From positions 7,507,683 through 7,571,682 of the forward strand of contig NZ_CP048397.1 of NCBI RefSeq assembly GCF_010384365.1: DNA of 64,000 nucleotides. The letters run 5' to 3'. The notes beneath the pieces are model-generated. The model had not been told where the DNA came from. It was given only the letters and a program-made list of their open reading frames with translations, and ran no database searches. The stretch comes from Streptomyces sp. S4.7 (GTDB lineage: Bacteria; Actinomycetota; Actinomycetes; Streptomycetales; Streptomycetaceae). Positions 1 to 20,106 of the stretch are shown here, one piece after another (the first letter of the stretch is position 1; each line of letters starts with the position of its first letter). The translations under genes were made by a program, and so were the position numbers.

Positions 1-120
1 CCCGATCACCCGATGCCCCGACTCCTCGATCAGGAGCTGAAGGAAGACCAGATTCCAGTTGTGCGAATCGGATCGGGTACTGGTCACCAGGACCGTGAGC
101 TCGCACTGCGACAGCACCAT
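1..120 (-). CDS. Cobalamin-binding mutase subunit (methylaspartate mutase S-like), 5' end only
   Basis: Only the first 40 residues lie in the window; the rest is beyond the left edge. The reading begins ATG at 120 with a GGAGAG ribosome site just upstream and stays open to base 1. Residues 8-24 read LTVLVTSTRSDSHNWNL, followed by LQLLIEESGHRVIG. This matches the start of a B12-binding Rossmann domain, with SDSHNWN in the place of the DxHxxG cobalamin loop. The closest remembered family is the small S (sigma) subunit of glutamate mutase, which makes 3-methylaspartate in some lipopeptide pathways. It lies downstream of the NRPS terminator on the same strand, so it probably belongs to the peptide cluster as a separate transcript. 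The catalytic E subunit is not visible. The family is fairly sure, the exact reaction is not. Confidence 0.7.
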   Translation of the reverse strand, partial: MVLSQCELTVLVTSTRSDSHNWNLVFLQLLIEESGHRVIG

Positions 121-292
121 GGCAGCTCTCCGAAAATATAAATTGGTCGTGGCTCCGGCGGACACTTTCTTGAACCGACGCCATTCCTTGTACCGCACCA
201 GAAATATAGAAGTCCGGAGAGGGCGCGGACGGAAGTTGATGCGGCAGTAAGGCGGGCAGTCGCGAAATCCGGGGCAGTCGGCGCCGGGCCGG

Positions 293-339
293 GAAAACAA
301 AAGGGCGACCCGCCGTGCACAGAGGCACGGCGGGTCGCC
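293..339 (-). terminator. Rho-independent terminator of the NRPS/MbtH operon
   Basis: A perfect 15-bp inverted repeat (304-318 with 325-339, 6-nt loop) begins 17 bases after the MbtH stop codon. In the minus direction it is followed by CTTTTGTTTT. This is a textbook intrinsic terminator, and it separates the NRPS operon from the mutase gene to its left. Confidence 0.9.
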
Positions 340-355
340 GAACTTCAACCGGACA

Positions 356-562
356 TCAGGTGTACTGAGCCACCAGGCTTTTCGGGCGGATGTCCGTCCA
401 GTTCTTCTCGATGTACTCCAGGGACTCCTGACGGCTGCTCTCACCTTGTGCGATGTCCCAGCCGGCGGGTACGTCGGCAAATACCGGCCACAGGGAGTGC
501 TGCCCCTCGTCATTCACCAGAACGAGGAAGGTGGCGTTGTCGTCGTCGAAAGGATTGGTCAT
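356..562 (-). CDS. MbtH-like protein
   Basis: A 68-residue protein starting MTNPFDDD. It carries the family signature NDEGQHSLWPVFADVPAGW at about residues 17-35. MbtH-like proteins bind the N-terminal part of NRPS adenylation domains and are often needed for their folding or activity. The ATG at 562 sits one base after the NRPS stop codon, so the two are co-transcribed and probably translationally coupled. An in-frame upstream extension of 11 residues lies inside the NRPS gene and is rejected because family members start at this MTNPF-type sequence. It could serve all adenylation domains of the cluster, since no second copy is seen. Confidence 0.95.
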   Translation of the reverse strand: MTNPFDDDNATFLVLVNDEGQHSLWPVFADVPAGWDIAQGESSRQESLEYIEKNWTDIRPKSLVAQYT

Positions 563-563
563 C

Positions 564-11051
<10,488 letters not shown>

Positions 11052-11810
11052 CGGGCTTCCTCCTTACGGGGACGTTGGTCGGACGGGGCCGGCACGGAGC
11101 CGGAACGACGGCCGACGGGAACGCCCGGTCCAGGGCCCGCCGTCCTTCTGGCAGAAGGCTAGGTACGGGCAGGCCCGGCGATCGGCAGTCCCTGAGGCAG
11201 ATTGGGAGGAACGACCCACCGCCGCCGGCCGACGCGGGACGTCGGGGGCCCGCGAGCGCCGGGCGAGCGAAAACCCTCTTCACGGCGCCAATCCGGCGGT
11301 GTGTCGCCGTCCCGACGCGGACGGCGTGTCCCGGTGGGCCGCCCACCCCGTCCTCCCGGGCGGGCGGCCGGCACCCGTCCGAAACGCGCCGCGCGAGCGG
11401 CCGGCGGCGGCGTGTCCACCCGGCCGCCGCAGACCGCACGGGTCACGTCCCGCCCGACCCGGGGCCGTGACGCGGCTGCCGTCCGCTCCGGACGGGATGC
11501 GCGGGGGAGTGTCGCCCGTCTGCCTCCGCCCCCGCCGACGCGGGACGCCAGGCCCGTCCGAGCGCACCGCTTCGGTACATGCCTCGTCGGCACCGGCCGC
11601 GTGGGGCTTCGGCCCGACGGAGGCGTTTCGCCCCGACCGGGGGTCACCGCGTCGGCGACCGCACGCGGGCGACGCGAAGTGCGCCGCGCTGTAAGCAAGT
11701 TGACGGTGCGTCGACGCGCCCCAACGCATGGGGAAGCGGGCCGCAGCCGCGGCTCCCGCCCCGGGTGGCACGTGTCTGCCGGGGGCAGAGCAAGCGCCCT
11801 CCGGCACGGG
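11052..11810. other. About 760-bp spacer between two NRPS genes, no convincing gene
   Basis: Open frames here are Arg/Pro/Gly-rich, exist on both strands at once and have no ribosome site, as expected of random high-GC sequence. Because a terminator-like hairpin lies at its right end, the spacer probably holds the promoter of the terminal synthetase gene. I see no reliable -10/-35 pair. Confidence 0.5.
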
Positions 11811-11842
11811 AAAAGGCCGCCCCCGTGCGTACGAGAGCGGCC
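11811..11842 (-). terminator. Possible intrinsic terminator after the C-PCP-C-A*-PCP gene
   Basis: GGCCGC (11837-11842, minus sense) pairs with GCGGCC (11815-11820) and is followed by TTTT, starting 16 bases after the TAG stop of the upstream NRPS gene. The stem is short (6 bp) with a 16-nt loop, so read-through is likely. Confidence 0.45.
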
Positions 11843-11857
11843 CTTCACGGGGCCGGC

Positions 11858-14800
11858 CTACGGGCGGCCCGCCGGTACCGCCGGGTCGTGGACACGGCTG
11901 CCCGAGCGGGTCCTGCGCCGGAGCGTGGGGCGGCTCTCCTCGGGGGCCGGTGCGGTCTCCGGGCCGCCGGCCCCGGGCAGCCGCTCCGCGAGCGTGGCAA
12001 CGGTCGGCGCGTTGAACACGTCGCGCAGGGTCAGTTCGGCGCCCAGCGCCGAGCGGATCCGGTTCACCAGCCGTACCGCGAGCAGTGAATGGCCGCCCAC
12101 CCGGAAGAAGTTGTCGTCCCTGCCGATCTGCCTCCCGCCGAGAATCTCGACGAACAGGCGGTGCAGGACCTCCTCCCGCGCGTCACGGGGCACCTCGGCC
12201 TCCGCTCTCCGCACGTCCTCGGGGGCGGGCAGGGCGGGTCGGTCGAGTCGGCCATCTCGCGTCAGCGGCAGAGCGTCGAGTACGACGAACTCCGCCGGAA
12301 CCCAGTGGGCGGGCAGCGTCTCGGCCACGGCCGCCCGTACCGCCGTCACGTCCGGCGAACCCTCGCGTGCGGCGACCTGGTAGGCCACCAGGCGGTGCTC
12401 GCCGGGTTCGTCCTCCCGCAGGAGCACGGCGGCCCGGCGGACGGACGGATGCCGGGTCAGCACCGCCTCGATCTCGCGGGGCTCCACCCGCAGCCCGCGT
12501 ACCGTCGGCGGTTCGTCCGGGCAACGGCCGAGGACGCGCAAGGTCCCGTCCGCCGCCCGGACGGCGGACTCGCCGGTACGGTGCATCCGGCCGCCCGCGG
12601 GGCCGAACGGATCGGCCGTGAAGCATGCCCCCGACACCCCCGGCCGGCCCGGGAAACCGTCCGCTGTCCGCGGACCCGCGACGTACAGGTCACCGGGCAC
12701 CCCGGCGGGCACCGGACGCAGTCTGGCGTCCAGGACATAGCGGGATCCCTCGCCGAAGGTCCCGGCCCCCGGCCCGTTTCCCACGGCTCCCCCGTGGCCG
12801 TACACGCTGCCCGCCGCACCATGGCCGTACACGATCCGCACCTGCCCGAACAGCTGCTGCGCACGGGCCAGTTGGCCGGGCGAGGGCGCCTCGTCGCCGG
12901 TGATCACCAGGCCGAGCCGGGCGATCGCCTCCGGATGGTCGTCCACGAGCACGTCGAACACCCGGCCCGGCAGCGCCGTCGCGGTGACGTCGTGCTCGAT
13001 GACGAGCGACGCGATCGCCTCGGGCCGCCCGCTGCCGCCGGACCACAGCACACAGGCGGCGCCGGTCAGCAGCGGACCCCACAGCTCCAGGGCGAACCGC
13101 CCCGAGGTGACGGGTGCGTGCTGGAGCCATGTCTCCGGACGGCCACCGGACGACGCCGGCCCCGCGAGCGCGCGGTCCGTGGCGGCGGCCACCACGGCGC
13201 GGTGCGAGAACAGCGCGGCGGGGGAGCCCGGCAGGACGTACGCCGCGTCGGACGCGTCGCCCGCGAGCGGCGGGGCACCCGCGTCCGCCCCGGCGTCCAC
13301 GGAACTCCCCGCCACGGCAACGCCGTCGGCGTCCAGCACGACGACGCGGTCCGGCCGAGCCGTGCCCAGCCGCTCCGCCGCCGCCGGGGCGGCGCGGACC
13401 AACGCCGCGAGCCCGCTGTCCGCGCCACCCGCACCCGCGAGGCACCCGTCGTCCGTACGCCCCTCCACCGCCGGGTCCAACAGCACATACGCGGCACCGG
13501 ACTTGAGCGTGGCCAGCGCCGCGACGACCAGCGGTATCCCCGGCTCCAGCAGCACTCCCACCACGTCACCGCGTCCCACTCCGCGCCCCACCAGACCGTG
13601 CGCCAGCCGGTTCGCGGCGGCGTCGAGTTCGCCGTACGTCATCCGCCCACCGCCCGCGATCAGCGCGACGGCGTCCGGGTCGGACACGACGTGTCGTGCG
13701 AAGCGCTCCGTGATCCGCGCCCCGGACGCCGGGACACGCCCGGCCTCGGGGGCGAGCAGCGCCGCGCGGTCGGCCGCCGACAGGAGGTCGATCTCCTCGA
13801 TCCCGCGCCCGGGAGCCGCCGCCACCTGCCGCAGGACCGCGGTGAGGCAGTCGACTACCAGCCGGGCCGTTGCGGCGTCGTACAGATCCGTGGCGTACTC
13901 CAGCACACCGGTGATCCCGGCACGCGCACCGTCCGCGTCCTGCCGCTCGGTCAGCGCCAGCGTCAGGTCGAACTTCGCGCGACCGGTGTCGAAGAGGACG
14001 TCGGACCCGGACAGCGCGGACCGGTCGGCGGCGCCCGCACCGGTCGCACCCCCCGCGCTCCGCAGGAGCAACATGACCTGGACGAGCGGGTGATGGGCGG
14101 TGGAACGGTCCGGGCTCAGGTGCTCCACGAGTTGTTCGAAGGGGACGTCCTGGTGCGCGTACGCGGCCAGATCGGTGCCCCGGACCCGGGCCACCAGGTC
14201 GGTGAAGGCGGGATCGCCGGAGACGTCCGTCCGCAGGACCAGGGTGTTGACGAAGAAGCCCACCAGATCGTCCAGGGCCGCGTCGCCACGCCCGGCCTCG
14301 ACGGTGCCGATCGGCAGATCGGTCCCGGCCCCCAGCCTCGACAGCGTGACCGCCAGAGCGGCCTGGAGGACCATGAAGAGGGTCGCGCCGCTCTCCCCGG
14401 CGATACGGGCCAGCGCGTCGTGTGTGTCCGCGTCGAGCGTGAACGGCTCCAGCGCGCCTTCGTGCGTCGCGACCGCCGGGCGAGTCCGGGCGGCCGGCAG
14501 CTCCAGCACCGGCGGGGCGCCGTCCAGCGCGGCCCGCCAGAAGAGAAGCTGTCGTGCGAGAACACTCTCCGGGTCGGACTCCTCGCCCAGCACCTCGCGC
14601 TGCCAGAGCGCGTAGTCGGCGTACTGCACGGGCAACGGCCGCCATGCGACGGCCTGTTGGGTCAGCCGCGCGGTGTAGGCGGCCGACAGGTCCGCGAGCA
14701 GCGGTTCCAGGGACCAGCCGTCGCCCGCGATGTGGTGCACCAGCACCACCAGCACCTGCGCACCCGAGTCGTCCAGTTCCAGCAGCCGCGCGCGCAACGG

Positions 14801-16855
14801 GATGTCGGCGCCGAGGTCGAAGACCTGGCCCGTCGCCGCGTCCACGGCCCCGGTCAGACCCGCCTCGTCCGTGTGCACCACGTCCAGCGGCGGCCGGACC
14901 CCGGTCAGGATCCGCTGGTAGGGCTCACCGTCCACCGCGCCGTACACCGTGCGCAGCACCTCGTGCCGCTCGGCGACGTCGGCCAGGGCGTCCGCGAGTA
15001 CGTCCGCGTCCAGGGGTTCGTCCAGGCGGAGCACGACCGGGATGTTGTACGAACGGCTCGGCCCTTCCAGCTCGTTGACGAACCAGAGCCTGCGCTGGGC
15101 GAACGACATGGGCACCCGCTCGGGCCGCTCCACCGGCACCAGCGCGGGCCGCGACGCTCCGCCCGCCAGTTCGTCCAGCCGCCGGTCGAGACCGGCCGGG
15201 GTGGGGGCGAGGAACAGGTCACGGATGCCGAGTTCGACGCCGAGCACCGACCGCACACGGTTCACCAGACGCACGCCGAGCAGTGAATGCCCCCCGTTGC
15301 GGAAGAAGTTGTCGTCCGGAGCGATCCGCCCACGGCCCAGCACCGCGGCGAAGAGACCGCACAGGATCTCCTCGCGCGGTGACCGCGCCGACCCGGTGGA
15401 GCCCCCGGGTCCGGTGTGCGTGTCCGCATCACCCGCAGCCCCTTCCCCCGAGCCACCGCCGGCCGGCGCCCCGGCGTCCGCGACGCGTTCGCGGCGTTCG
15501 GCCAGGGCGCGGCGTTCGGCGTCGGTGAGGGCGACCGCGTCGGTGACGCGGGTGTCCGGGTCGGCGGCGACGGCGTCGAGCGCGCGGGTGAGGAAGCCGA
15601 GCAGCAGGGCTGCGGTCGGCGCGTCGAACAGGTCGGTGGCGTACTGGAACCACACCTCGACACCGCCCGGCTCCCCGCCGTCGCCGTACACCTCCGTGCA
15701 GAAGACGTTGATGTCGAACTTGGCGGTGCGCAGCCCGGCCGGCTCGACGGCGCCCGGGATGTCGCCGAGCCGCACGCCGGGGTCGGTGCCGTTCTGGAGG
15801 GTGAGCATGGTCTGGAAGAAGGGGTGGTGGGACAGGGAGCGGGCCGGGTTGAGGTGCTCGACCAGCAGGTCGAACGGCAGGTCGTCATGGGCGTACGCGG
15901 CGAGGCCGATCTCCCGTACCCGGTCGAGGAGTTCGGTGAAGGCCGGGTCGCCCGACACATCGGTGCGCAGCACCAGACTGTTGACGAAGAACCCGACGAG
16001 ATCGTTGAGCTCCTCCTCGGGTCGTCCCGCCACCGCCGAGCCCACGACGATGTCGTCCCGCCCGCTCACCTGAGCCAGCACACCCGACAGGGCCGCCTGT
16101 GCCACCATGAACAGACTCGCCCGGCGCGACCGCGCGAGCTCCAGCAGCCGGGCGTGGGTCCGGGCATCGATCCAGCCCTTCACCAGATCCCCGCGGCCCG
16201 ACGGCTCCGCCGGTCGCGGGCGGTCCGTCGGCAGCTCCAGCACCGGCGGCACTTCGGTCAACGTCTCCCGCCAGTAGTCCAGTTGCTCGGCGAGGACGCT
16301 TTCGGGGTCGTCCGCGTCGCCGAGCATGTCGCGCTGCCAGAGCGTGTAGTCGGCGTACTGCACCGGCAGTTGTTCCCATTCCGGGGCCGCGCCCGCCGAC
16401 CGCGCCGCGTACGCCGAGGTCAGATCCCGCAGCAGTGGTCCGGTCGACCAGCCGTCCGTCGCCACGTGGTGGAGCAGCAGCACCAGCACGGACTCGTCCG
16501 GGCCCGTCACGAACAGCCGTACCCGCAGGGGCCGCTGCGCCGTGATGTCGAAGGACTCGTGCGCGAACGCGTCCACCAGGGCGTCCACGGCCCCGGGCAC
16601 GCACTCCATCCACTCCGGCTCCGGTCCGGGACCGTCGAGGATCCGCTGGTACGGCTCGCCGTCCACGGCGGGGAACACCGTACGCAGCACCTCGTGGCGC
16701 CGCACCACGTCCGACACCGCCAAGGCCAGCGCGTGCCGGTCCGGCACACCGCCCAGCCGCAACACGACCGGCACGTTGTAGGTCGCCGACGCGCCTTCCA
16801 GGCGATTCATGAACCACAGCCGACGCTGCGCGAACGACAACGGGAGCACAGTCAT
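11858..16855 (-). CDS. NRPS, C-PCP-C-A*-PCP with degenerate adenylation domain
   Basis: A 1,665-residue synthetase. Domains: C1 (1-435, HHVATDGWS about 132); PCP1 (Ser about 522, NGGHSLLG), with no A domain between; C2 (about 580-1010, HHIAGDGWS about 713); an A-like region (about 1058-1548); PCP2 (about 1588, VGGHSLLA). The A region has lost its catalytic motifs: A3 reads YVLPGSPAALF instead of YTSGSTGxPKG, the A4 Asp is gone (SGRFALELW), A5 reads YGHGAAGS instead of YGPTE, A8 lacks its usual loop, and the A10 Lys is Arg (DGRLDRPALP). Flanking structural motifs remain, so it is a dead domain rather than a deletion. The ATG at 16855 begins MTVLPLSFAQRRLWF, the natural start of a C domain. Both PCPs need amino acids from elsewhere or are bypassed. 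Confidence 0.93.
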   Translation of the reverse strand: MTVLPLSFAQRRLWFMNRLEGASATYNVPVVLRLGGVPDRHALALAVSDVVRRHEVLRTVFPAVDGEPYQRILDGPGPEPEWMECVPGAVDALVDAFAHESFDITAQRPLRVRLFVTGPDESVLVLLLHHVATDGWSTGPLLRDLTSAYAARSAGAAPEWEQLPVQYADYTLWQRDMLGDADDPESVLAEQLDYWRETLTEVPPVLELPTDRPRPAEPSGRGDLVKGWIDARTHARLLELARSRRASLFMVAQAALSGVLAQVSGRDDIVVGSAVAGRPEEELNDLVGFFVNSLVLRTDVSGDPAFTELLDRVREIGLAAYAHDDLPFDLLVEHLNPARSLSHHPFFQTMLTLQNGTDPGVRLGDIPGAVEPAGLRTAKFDINVFCTEVYGDGGEPGGVEVWFQYATDLFDAPTAALLLGFLTRALDAVAADPDTRVTDAVALTDAERRALAERRERVADAGAPAGGGSGEGAAGDADTHTGPGGSTGSARSPREEILCGLFAAVLGRGRIAPDDNFFRNGGHSLLGVRLVNRVRSVLGVELGIRDLFLAPTPAGLDRRLDELAGGASRPALVPVERPERVPMSFAQRRLWFVNELEGPSRSYNIPVVLRLDEPLDADVLADALADVAERHEVLRTVYGAVDGEPYQRILTGVRPPLDVVHTDEAGLTGAVDAATGQVFDLGADIPLRARLLELDDSGAQVLVVLVHHIAGDGWSLEPLLADLSAAYTARLTQQAVAWRPLPVQYADYALWQREVLGEESDPESVLARQLLFWRAALDGAPPVLELPAARTRPAVATHEGALEPFTLDADTHDALARIAGESGATLFMVLQAALAVTLSRLGAGTDLPIGTVEAGRGDAALDDLVGFFVNTLVLRTDVSGDPAFTDLVARVRGTDLAAYAHQDVPFEQLVEHLSPDRSTAHHPLVQVMLLLRSAGGATGAGAADRSALSGSDVLFDTGRAKFDLTLALTERQDADGARAGITGVLEYATDLYDAATARLVVDCLTAVLRQVAAAPGRGIEEIDLLSAADRAALLAPEAGRVPASGARITERFARHVVSDPDAVALIAGGGRMTYGELDAAANRLAHGLVGRGVGRGDVVGVLLEPGIPLVVAALATLKSGAAYVLLDPAVEGRTDDGCLAGAGGADSGLAALVRAAPAAAERLGTARPDRVVVLDADGVAVAGSSVDAGADAGAPPLAGDASDAAYVLPGSPAALFSHRAVVAAATDRALAGPASSGGRPETWLQHAPVTSGRFALELWGPLLTGAACVLWSGGSGRPEAIASLVIEHDVTATALPGRVFDVLVDDHPEAIARLGLVITGDEAPSPGQLARAQQLFGQVRIVYGHGAAGSVYGHGGAVGNGPGAGTFGEGSRYVLDARLRPVPAGVPGDLYVAGPRTADGFPGRPGVSGACFTADPFGPAGGRMHRTGESAVRAADGTLRVLGRCPDEPPTVRGLRVEPREIEAVLTRHPSVRRAAVLLREDEPGEHRLVAYQVAAREGSPDVTAVRAAVAETLPAHWVPAEFVVLDALPLTRDGRLDRPALPAPEDVRRAEAEVPRDAREEVLHRLFVEILGGRQIGRDDNFFRVGGHSLLAVRLVNRIRSALGAELTLRDVFNAPTVATLAERLPGAGGPETAPAPEESRPTLRRRTRSGSRVHDPAVPAGRP

Positions 16856-17097
16856 TCCTCCAGACACCTCAAGGGAGTTGAACGATCCCGCCGGCCGCCG
16901 GCCGCCGTCGCGATCACGGGCGGCACGGGCAGCGGGACGGAAGCGGATACGGCGGATGAGGCACGCAACCGGGACGGGACGCGCGGGGGGAGCACCGCGC
17001 GGGACACACAGGGCCCGGATTCTCCCCGTGGGAAAGGCCCCAGGTGGAGGCACGGCACCGGCCCGGGACCGGCGCCGCGCAGGCGGACGAGCGCCGG

Positions 17098-19017
17098 TCA
17101 GGCCGACACGCCCGCCGGCTGCCTCTCGGCCTCACGGGCGGCGAGCATCGACTCGATCCGCCCGGCGAGGTCGCGCAGCCGGGGGTGCGCGTAGACGGTC
17201 TTCACCGGAAGACTCACCCCCAGCTCCCTGCGGACCCCCGCGACCAGTTTGATCGCCAGCAGCGAGTGACCGCCCAGTTTGAAGAAGTTGTCGTCGGCGC
17301 CGATCCGGGGCCTGTCGAGCACCTGCGCCCAGACCCGGGCGATCAACTCCTCCACCGGCCCGGTCGGTTCGTCCGCCGCCGGGCCACCGGCCGCAGCGGC
17401 CGTGCCGGCCACCGGCGCCGCGCCCACCGGGGCGGGAAGCACAGCCCGGTCCAGCTTGCCGCTGGGCGTCGTGGCGAAGCGCGCCACCTCCATGAGGACG
17501 GCCGGCACCATGTAGCCCGGCAGCGTCGCCGTCAGGTGCTCGCGCAGCGCGGCCCCGGTCACCGGGTGCCAGGTGCGGTAGTACGCGACGAGCCCGGCAC
17601 TCCCGTTGACGTCGTCCCGCAGGACCACCGCCGCCTCCGCGACGGCGGGGTGCCCGGTGACGGCGGCCTCGATCTCGTACAGCTCCACCCGGTGACCACG
17701 CACCTTGACCTGGCCGTCGGCACGGCCCAGGTAGGTGAGCCGGCCGTCCGGCAGCCTGCGGCACAGATCACCGGTCCGGTACATCCGCGAGCCGCCCGCC
17801 GACAGATCGGCCACGAACCGCTCGGCGGTCAGACCGGGTCGCCCTCGATAACCGCGTGCGACCCGGGGACCGGCCAGATACAGCTCGCCGGTCTCTCCGT
17901 CCGCGACCGGCCGCAGTCCGTCGTCAAGCAGTCGCATGCGCAGTCCGGGCAGGACCGCGCCGATGTGCGGGTCGTCGCCGGCGGCGATCCACCCGGCGGT
18001 CGCGTCCACGGTGCACTCGGTCGGGCCGTACAGATTGACCGCGCGCACCACGCCCTCGTCCACCAGCTCCGCCAGGCGCGCCCACAGGGCGGGACTGATC
18101 GCCTCACCGCCGATGAGCAGGGTGAGCGGTCCGTCGGCCGCTGCGTCACGGGACGGGAGGTGCTCCAGAAGCGGCTCGGCGTGCGACGGGGTGATGTCGA
18201 GATCGGTCAGCGACCGGTCCCCGATCAGTGCGGCGAGCAGCGCAGGGTCGGACCGTGTCTCCGTGTCGATCATGACGAGGGTGTCGCCCCGGCAGAGCCG
18301 TACCCACTGCTGCACCGACGCGTCGAAGGACGGTGACGCGTTCCAGCCGACCCTGCCCGGCCCGGGAGCGGCGATTGCCTCGGACTCCAGCTCGGCCAGG
18401 AGCGCCGACGCGGAGCCCCGGCTCACCTCGACGCCCTTGGGCAGTCCGGTGGAGCCGGAGGTGTAGATGACGTACGCGAGGCCCTGCGCGTCGACCGGGA
18501 CCGGGGCGAACCCGCCCTCCGCCAACGGGTCGGCCGGCGAGGTCAGTTCACCGACGGCCACCCGGCCGGGCCCGTCGGACGCCCCGGCGCCGGCGATGCG
18601 GTCCGCGATGCCGTCCGCCGCGTCGTCCGCCGCGTCGTCCGCCGCGTCGTCCGCCACGATCAGCAGATCGGCGGCCGAGTCCTCGACCAGATGCCTTCTG
18701 CGCTCCGCGGGCAGCGCCGGGTCCACCGGCAGATAGGCAGCGCCGGCGGTCAGCGTGCCGATCAGCGCCACCACCAGGTCGGCGCCGCGGGGCAGGCCCA
18801 GCGCCACCACGCTCTCCGGGCCCACACCGCGCCCGGCCAGGCGCCGGGCGACGCGCCCCGCCTCGGCCCGCAGTTCACCGAAGGTCAGCTCCCGGTCCCC
18901 GGCCACCACGGCGGGTCGGTCGGCCGGTACGTTCGCGAGCCGGGCCAGCAGGTCCGCCGCACCGGCTCCGGCCGGTGCCGGACCCGTGTTCTCGCTGTAC
19001 GGATGTGCGGTTGTCAT
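17098..19017 (-). CDS. Free-standing NRPS initiation-type didomain, A-PCP
   Basis: A 639-residue protein: intact adenylation domain (about 25-530, YTSGSTGLPKG, YGPTECTV, YRTGDL, SGKLDRAVLP with the catalytic Lys) and a carrier domain (Ser about 590, KLGGHSLLA). Pocket residues read D-A-Q-D-L-G-L-V-D-K by hand alignment, very close to the known glutamine code (DAQDLGVVDK), so Gln (or Glu) is the likely substrate. A repeat of about four Asp-Asp-Ala-Ala units sits in a loop near residues 155-170. The gene starts 7 bases after the stop of an oxygenase gene, which suggests the carrier-bound residue is hydroxylated. With no C domain, it either starts a chain or, more likely here, feeds one of the A-less modules in trans, as SyrB1 does in syringomycin synthesis. 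Confidence 0.92.
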   Translation of the reverse strand: MTTAHPYSENTGPAPAGAGAADLLARLANVPADRPAVVAGDRELTFGELRAEAGRVARRLAGRGVGPESVVALGLPRGADLVVALIGTLTAGAAYLPVDPALPAERRRHLVEDSAADLLIVADDAADDAADDAADGIADRIAGAGASDGPGRVAVGELTSPADPLAEGGFAPVPVDAQGLAYVIYTSGSTGLPKGVEVSRGSASALLAELESEAIAAPGPGRVGWNASPSFDASVQQWVRLCRGDTLVMIDTETRSDPALLAALIGDRSLTDLDITPSHAEPLLEHLPSRDAAADGPLTLLIGGEAISPALWARLAELVDEGVVRAVNLYGPTECTVDATAGWIAAGDDPHIGAVLPGLRMRLLDDGLRPVADGETGELYLAGPRVARGYRGRPGLTAERFVADLSAGGSRMYRTGDLCRRLPDGRLTYLGRADGQVKVRGHRVELYEIEAAVTGHPAVAEAAVVLRDDVNGSAGLVAYYRTWHPVTGAALREHLTATLPGYMVPAVLMEVARFATTPSGKLDRAVLPAPVGAAPVAGTAAAAGGPAADEPTGPVEELIARVWAQVLDRPRIGADDNFFKLGGHSLLAIKLVAGVRRELGVSLPVKTVYAHPRLRDLAGRIESMLAAREAERQPAGVSA

Positions 19018-19024
19018 CTTCCGC

Positions 19025-20059
19025 TCACTCCCCGAACGCGGTCGTCGCCGGCGCGGTCTCGGGACGGCAGGCGTCCAGGGTGATCGGGTCGCCCATGGCC
19101 ACCAGGATCTTCCGGTCACCCTTGAAGGACTCCCGACCGTGGGCGTTGAGCACGTTGTCGACCAGCATCACGTCGCCGCGCTGCCAGGTCTCCCGGACGG
19201 TGACCTGGTCGTAGACGCGGTTGATCGCGTCGACCTCGTCGGCCGTCAGCCGGGTGCCGTCGCCGAGGTAGGTGTCGAACGGCAGCCCGTCGTCCCCGTA
19301 CGTCTCCAGCAGCACCTCGCGGACATCGGCGTCCAGCGTCCGGTTGTTCCAGAACGCGAAGTGGTTGAACCACGACTTCTCGCCCGTGACCGGGTGGGTG
19401 ACGACCGCCGAGCGCCGCTGGCGGGTGCGCAGCCCGCCGTCCGGCAGCCACTCGTAGCCGATGGCGTTCTCACGGCAGTACGCCTCGGCCACGGCGGGGT
19501 CCTCGGTGGCGAAGCTCTTCTGCCAGGGCAGCCCGGCCAGTTCGGAGAAGTTCCGGGTCAGCAGCCACCCCTTGGCCATGAACCTCTCGCGCAGATCGGC
19601 GGGCAGCAGACGCAGCGCCGCGCGCATGTCGCCGACCGTCGTCGCGCCGTCCTCGGCGGGGGCCGTGACACAGCCGAACAGCAGGGTGTTGGGGAAGTCG
19701 AGGGTGTAGCTGTTCTCGTTGTGCAGCCGGATCGGCTGGACGGCGGGCAGGTCGGTCGACGAGAACACGCCCTCGCCGAAGTCCGTGCGCGGCGTGGCCT
19801 TCTCCTTGTAGCCGGCTCTGCGCGGCATGAGAACGTCACGTACCCGCCCGAAGTCGGCCGCGTCGCCCACCCCCAGCCCGCGGATCAACAGGGCGCCGGA
19901 GCGGTGCAGTTCGTCCTTGACCGCCGGCCGCTGATCGGTGAGCCAGTCGATCGCCGCGTCGATCGCGTCGAACGAGGGGGTCCGCAGGACCGCGGGCTTG
20001 CCCGCTTCCCTGCTGACATCGAGAGCGGTGGCGGGAGTGGCGGTGGCCGTGGGCGACAT
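19025..20059 (-). CDS. SyrP/TauD-like Fe(II)/2-oxoglutarate oxygenase
   Basis: A 344-residue protein of the TauD/TfdA-like superfamily. Residues about 110-130 read IRLHNENSYT, giving the HxE part of the iron triad; LFGCVTAPAEDGATTVGDMR follows, and the distal His and 2-oxoglutarate-binding Arg fit NVLNAHGRESFKGDRK near residues 300-316. SyrP-type enzymes hydroxylate the beta carbon of amino acids bound to NRPS carriers (Asp in syringomycin, Glu in kutzneride). It lies 7 bp ahead of the A-PCP gene with Gln-like pocket residues, so beta-hydroxylation of a carrier-bound Gln/Glu is the leading hypothesis. Halogenation is excluded because the ligand motif is HxE rather than HxA/G. Start chosen at MSPTATATP with the reading frame open far upstream by chance. 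Confidence 0.88.
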   Translation of the reverse strand: MSPTATATPATALDVSREAGKPAVLRTPSFDAIDAAIDWLTDQRPAVKDELHRSGALLIRGLGVGDAADFGRVRDVLMPRRAGYKEKATPRTDFGEGVFSSTDLPAVQPIRLHNENSYTLDFPNTLLFGCVTAPAEDGATTVGDMRAALRLLPADLRERFMAKGWLLTRNFSELAGLPWQKSFATEDPAVAEAYCRENAIGYEWLPDGGLRTRQRRSAVVTHPVTGEKSWFNHFAFWNNRTLDADVREVLLETYGDDGLPFDTYLGDGTRLTADEVDAINRVYDQVTVRETWQRGDVMLVDNVLNAHGRESFKGDRKILVAMGDPITLDACRPETAPATTAFGE

Positions 20060-20106
20060 CGCGTGATTCCTTCTGATCGGGTGGACGGGTGGAGGGGTGG
20101 TGGGTG

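Noticed and set aside
11159..11848. Overlapping frames of about 230 codons in the spacer between NRPS genes
   Set aside because: All are Arg/Pro-rich, lie on both strands and lack ribosome sites. None resembles a domain.
12089..15286. 1,065-codon plus-strand frame
   Set aside because: Antisense shadow of the C-PCP-C-A*-PCP synthetase.
19025..20059. Oxygenase considered as a carrier-bound halogenase
   Set aside because: The iron site reads HNE, with the acidic ligand present. Halogenases have Ala or Gly there to admit chloride.
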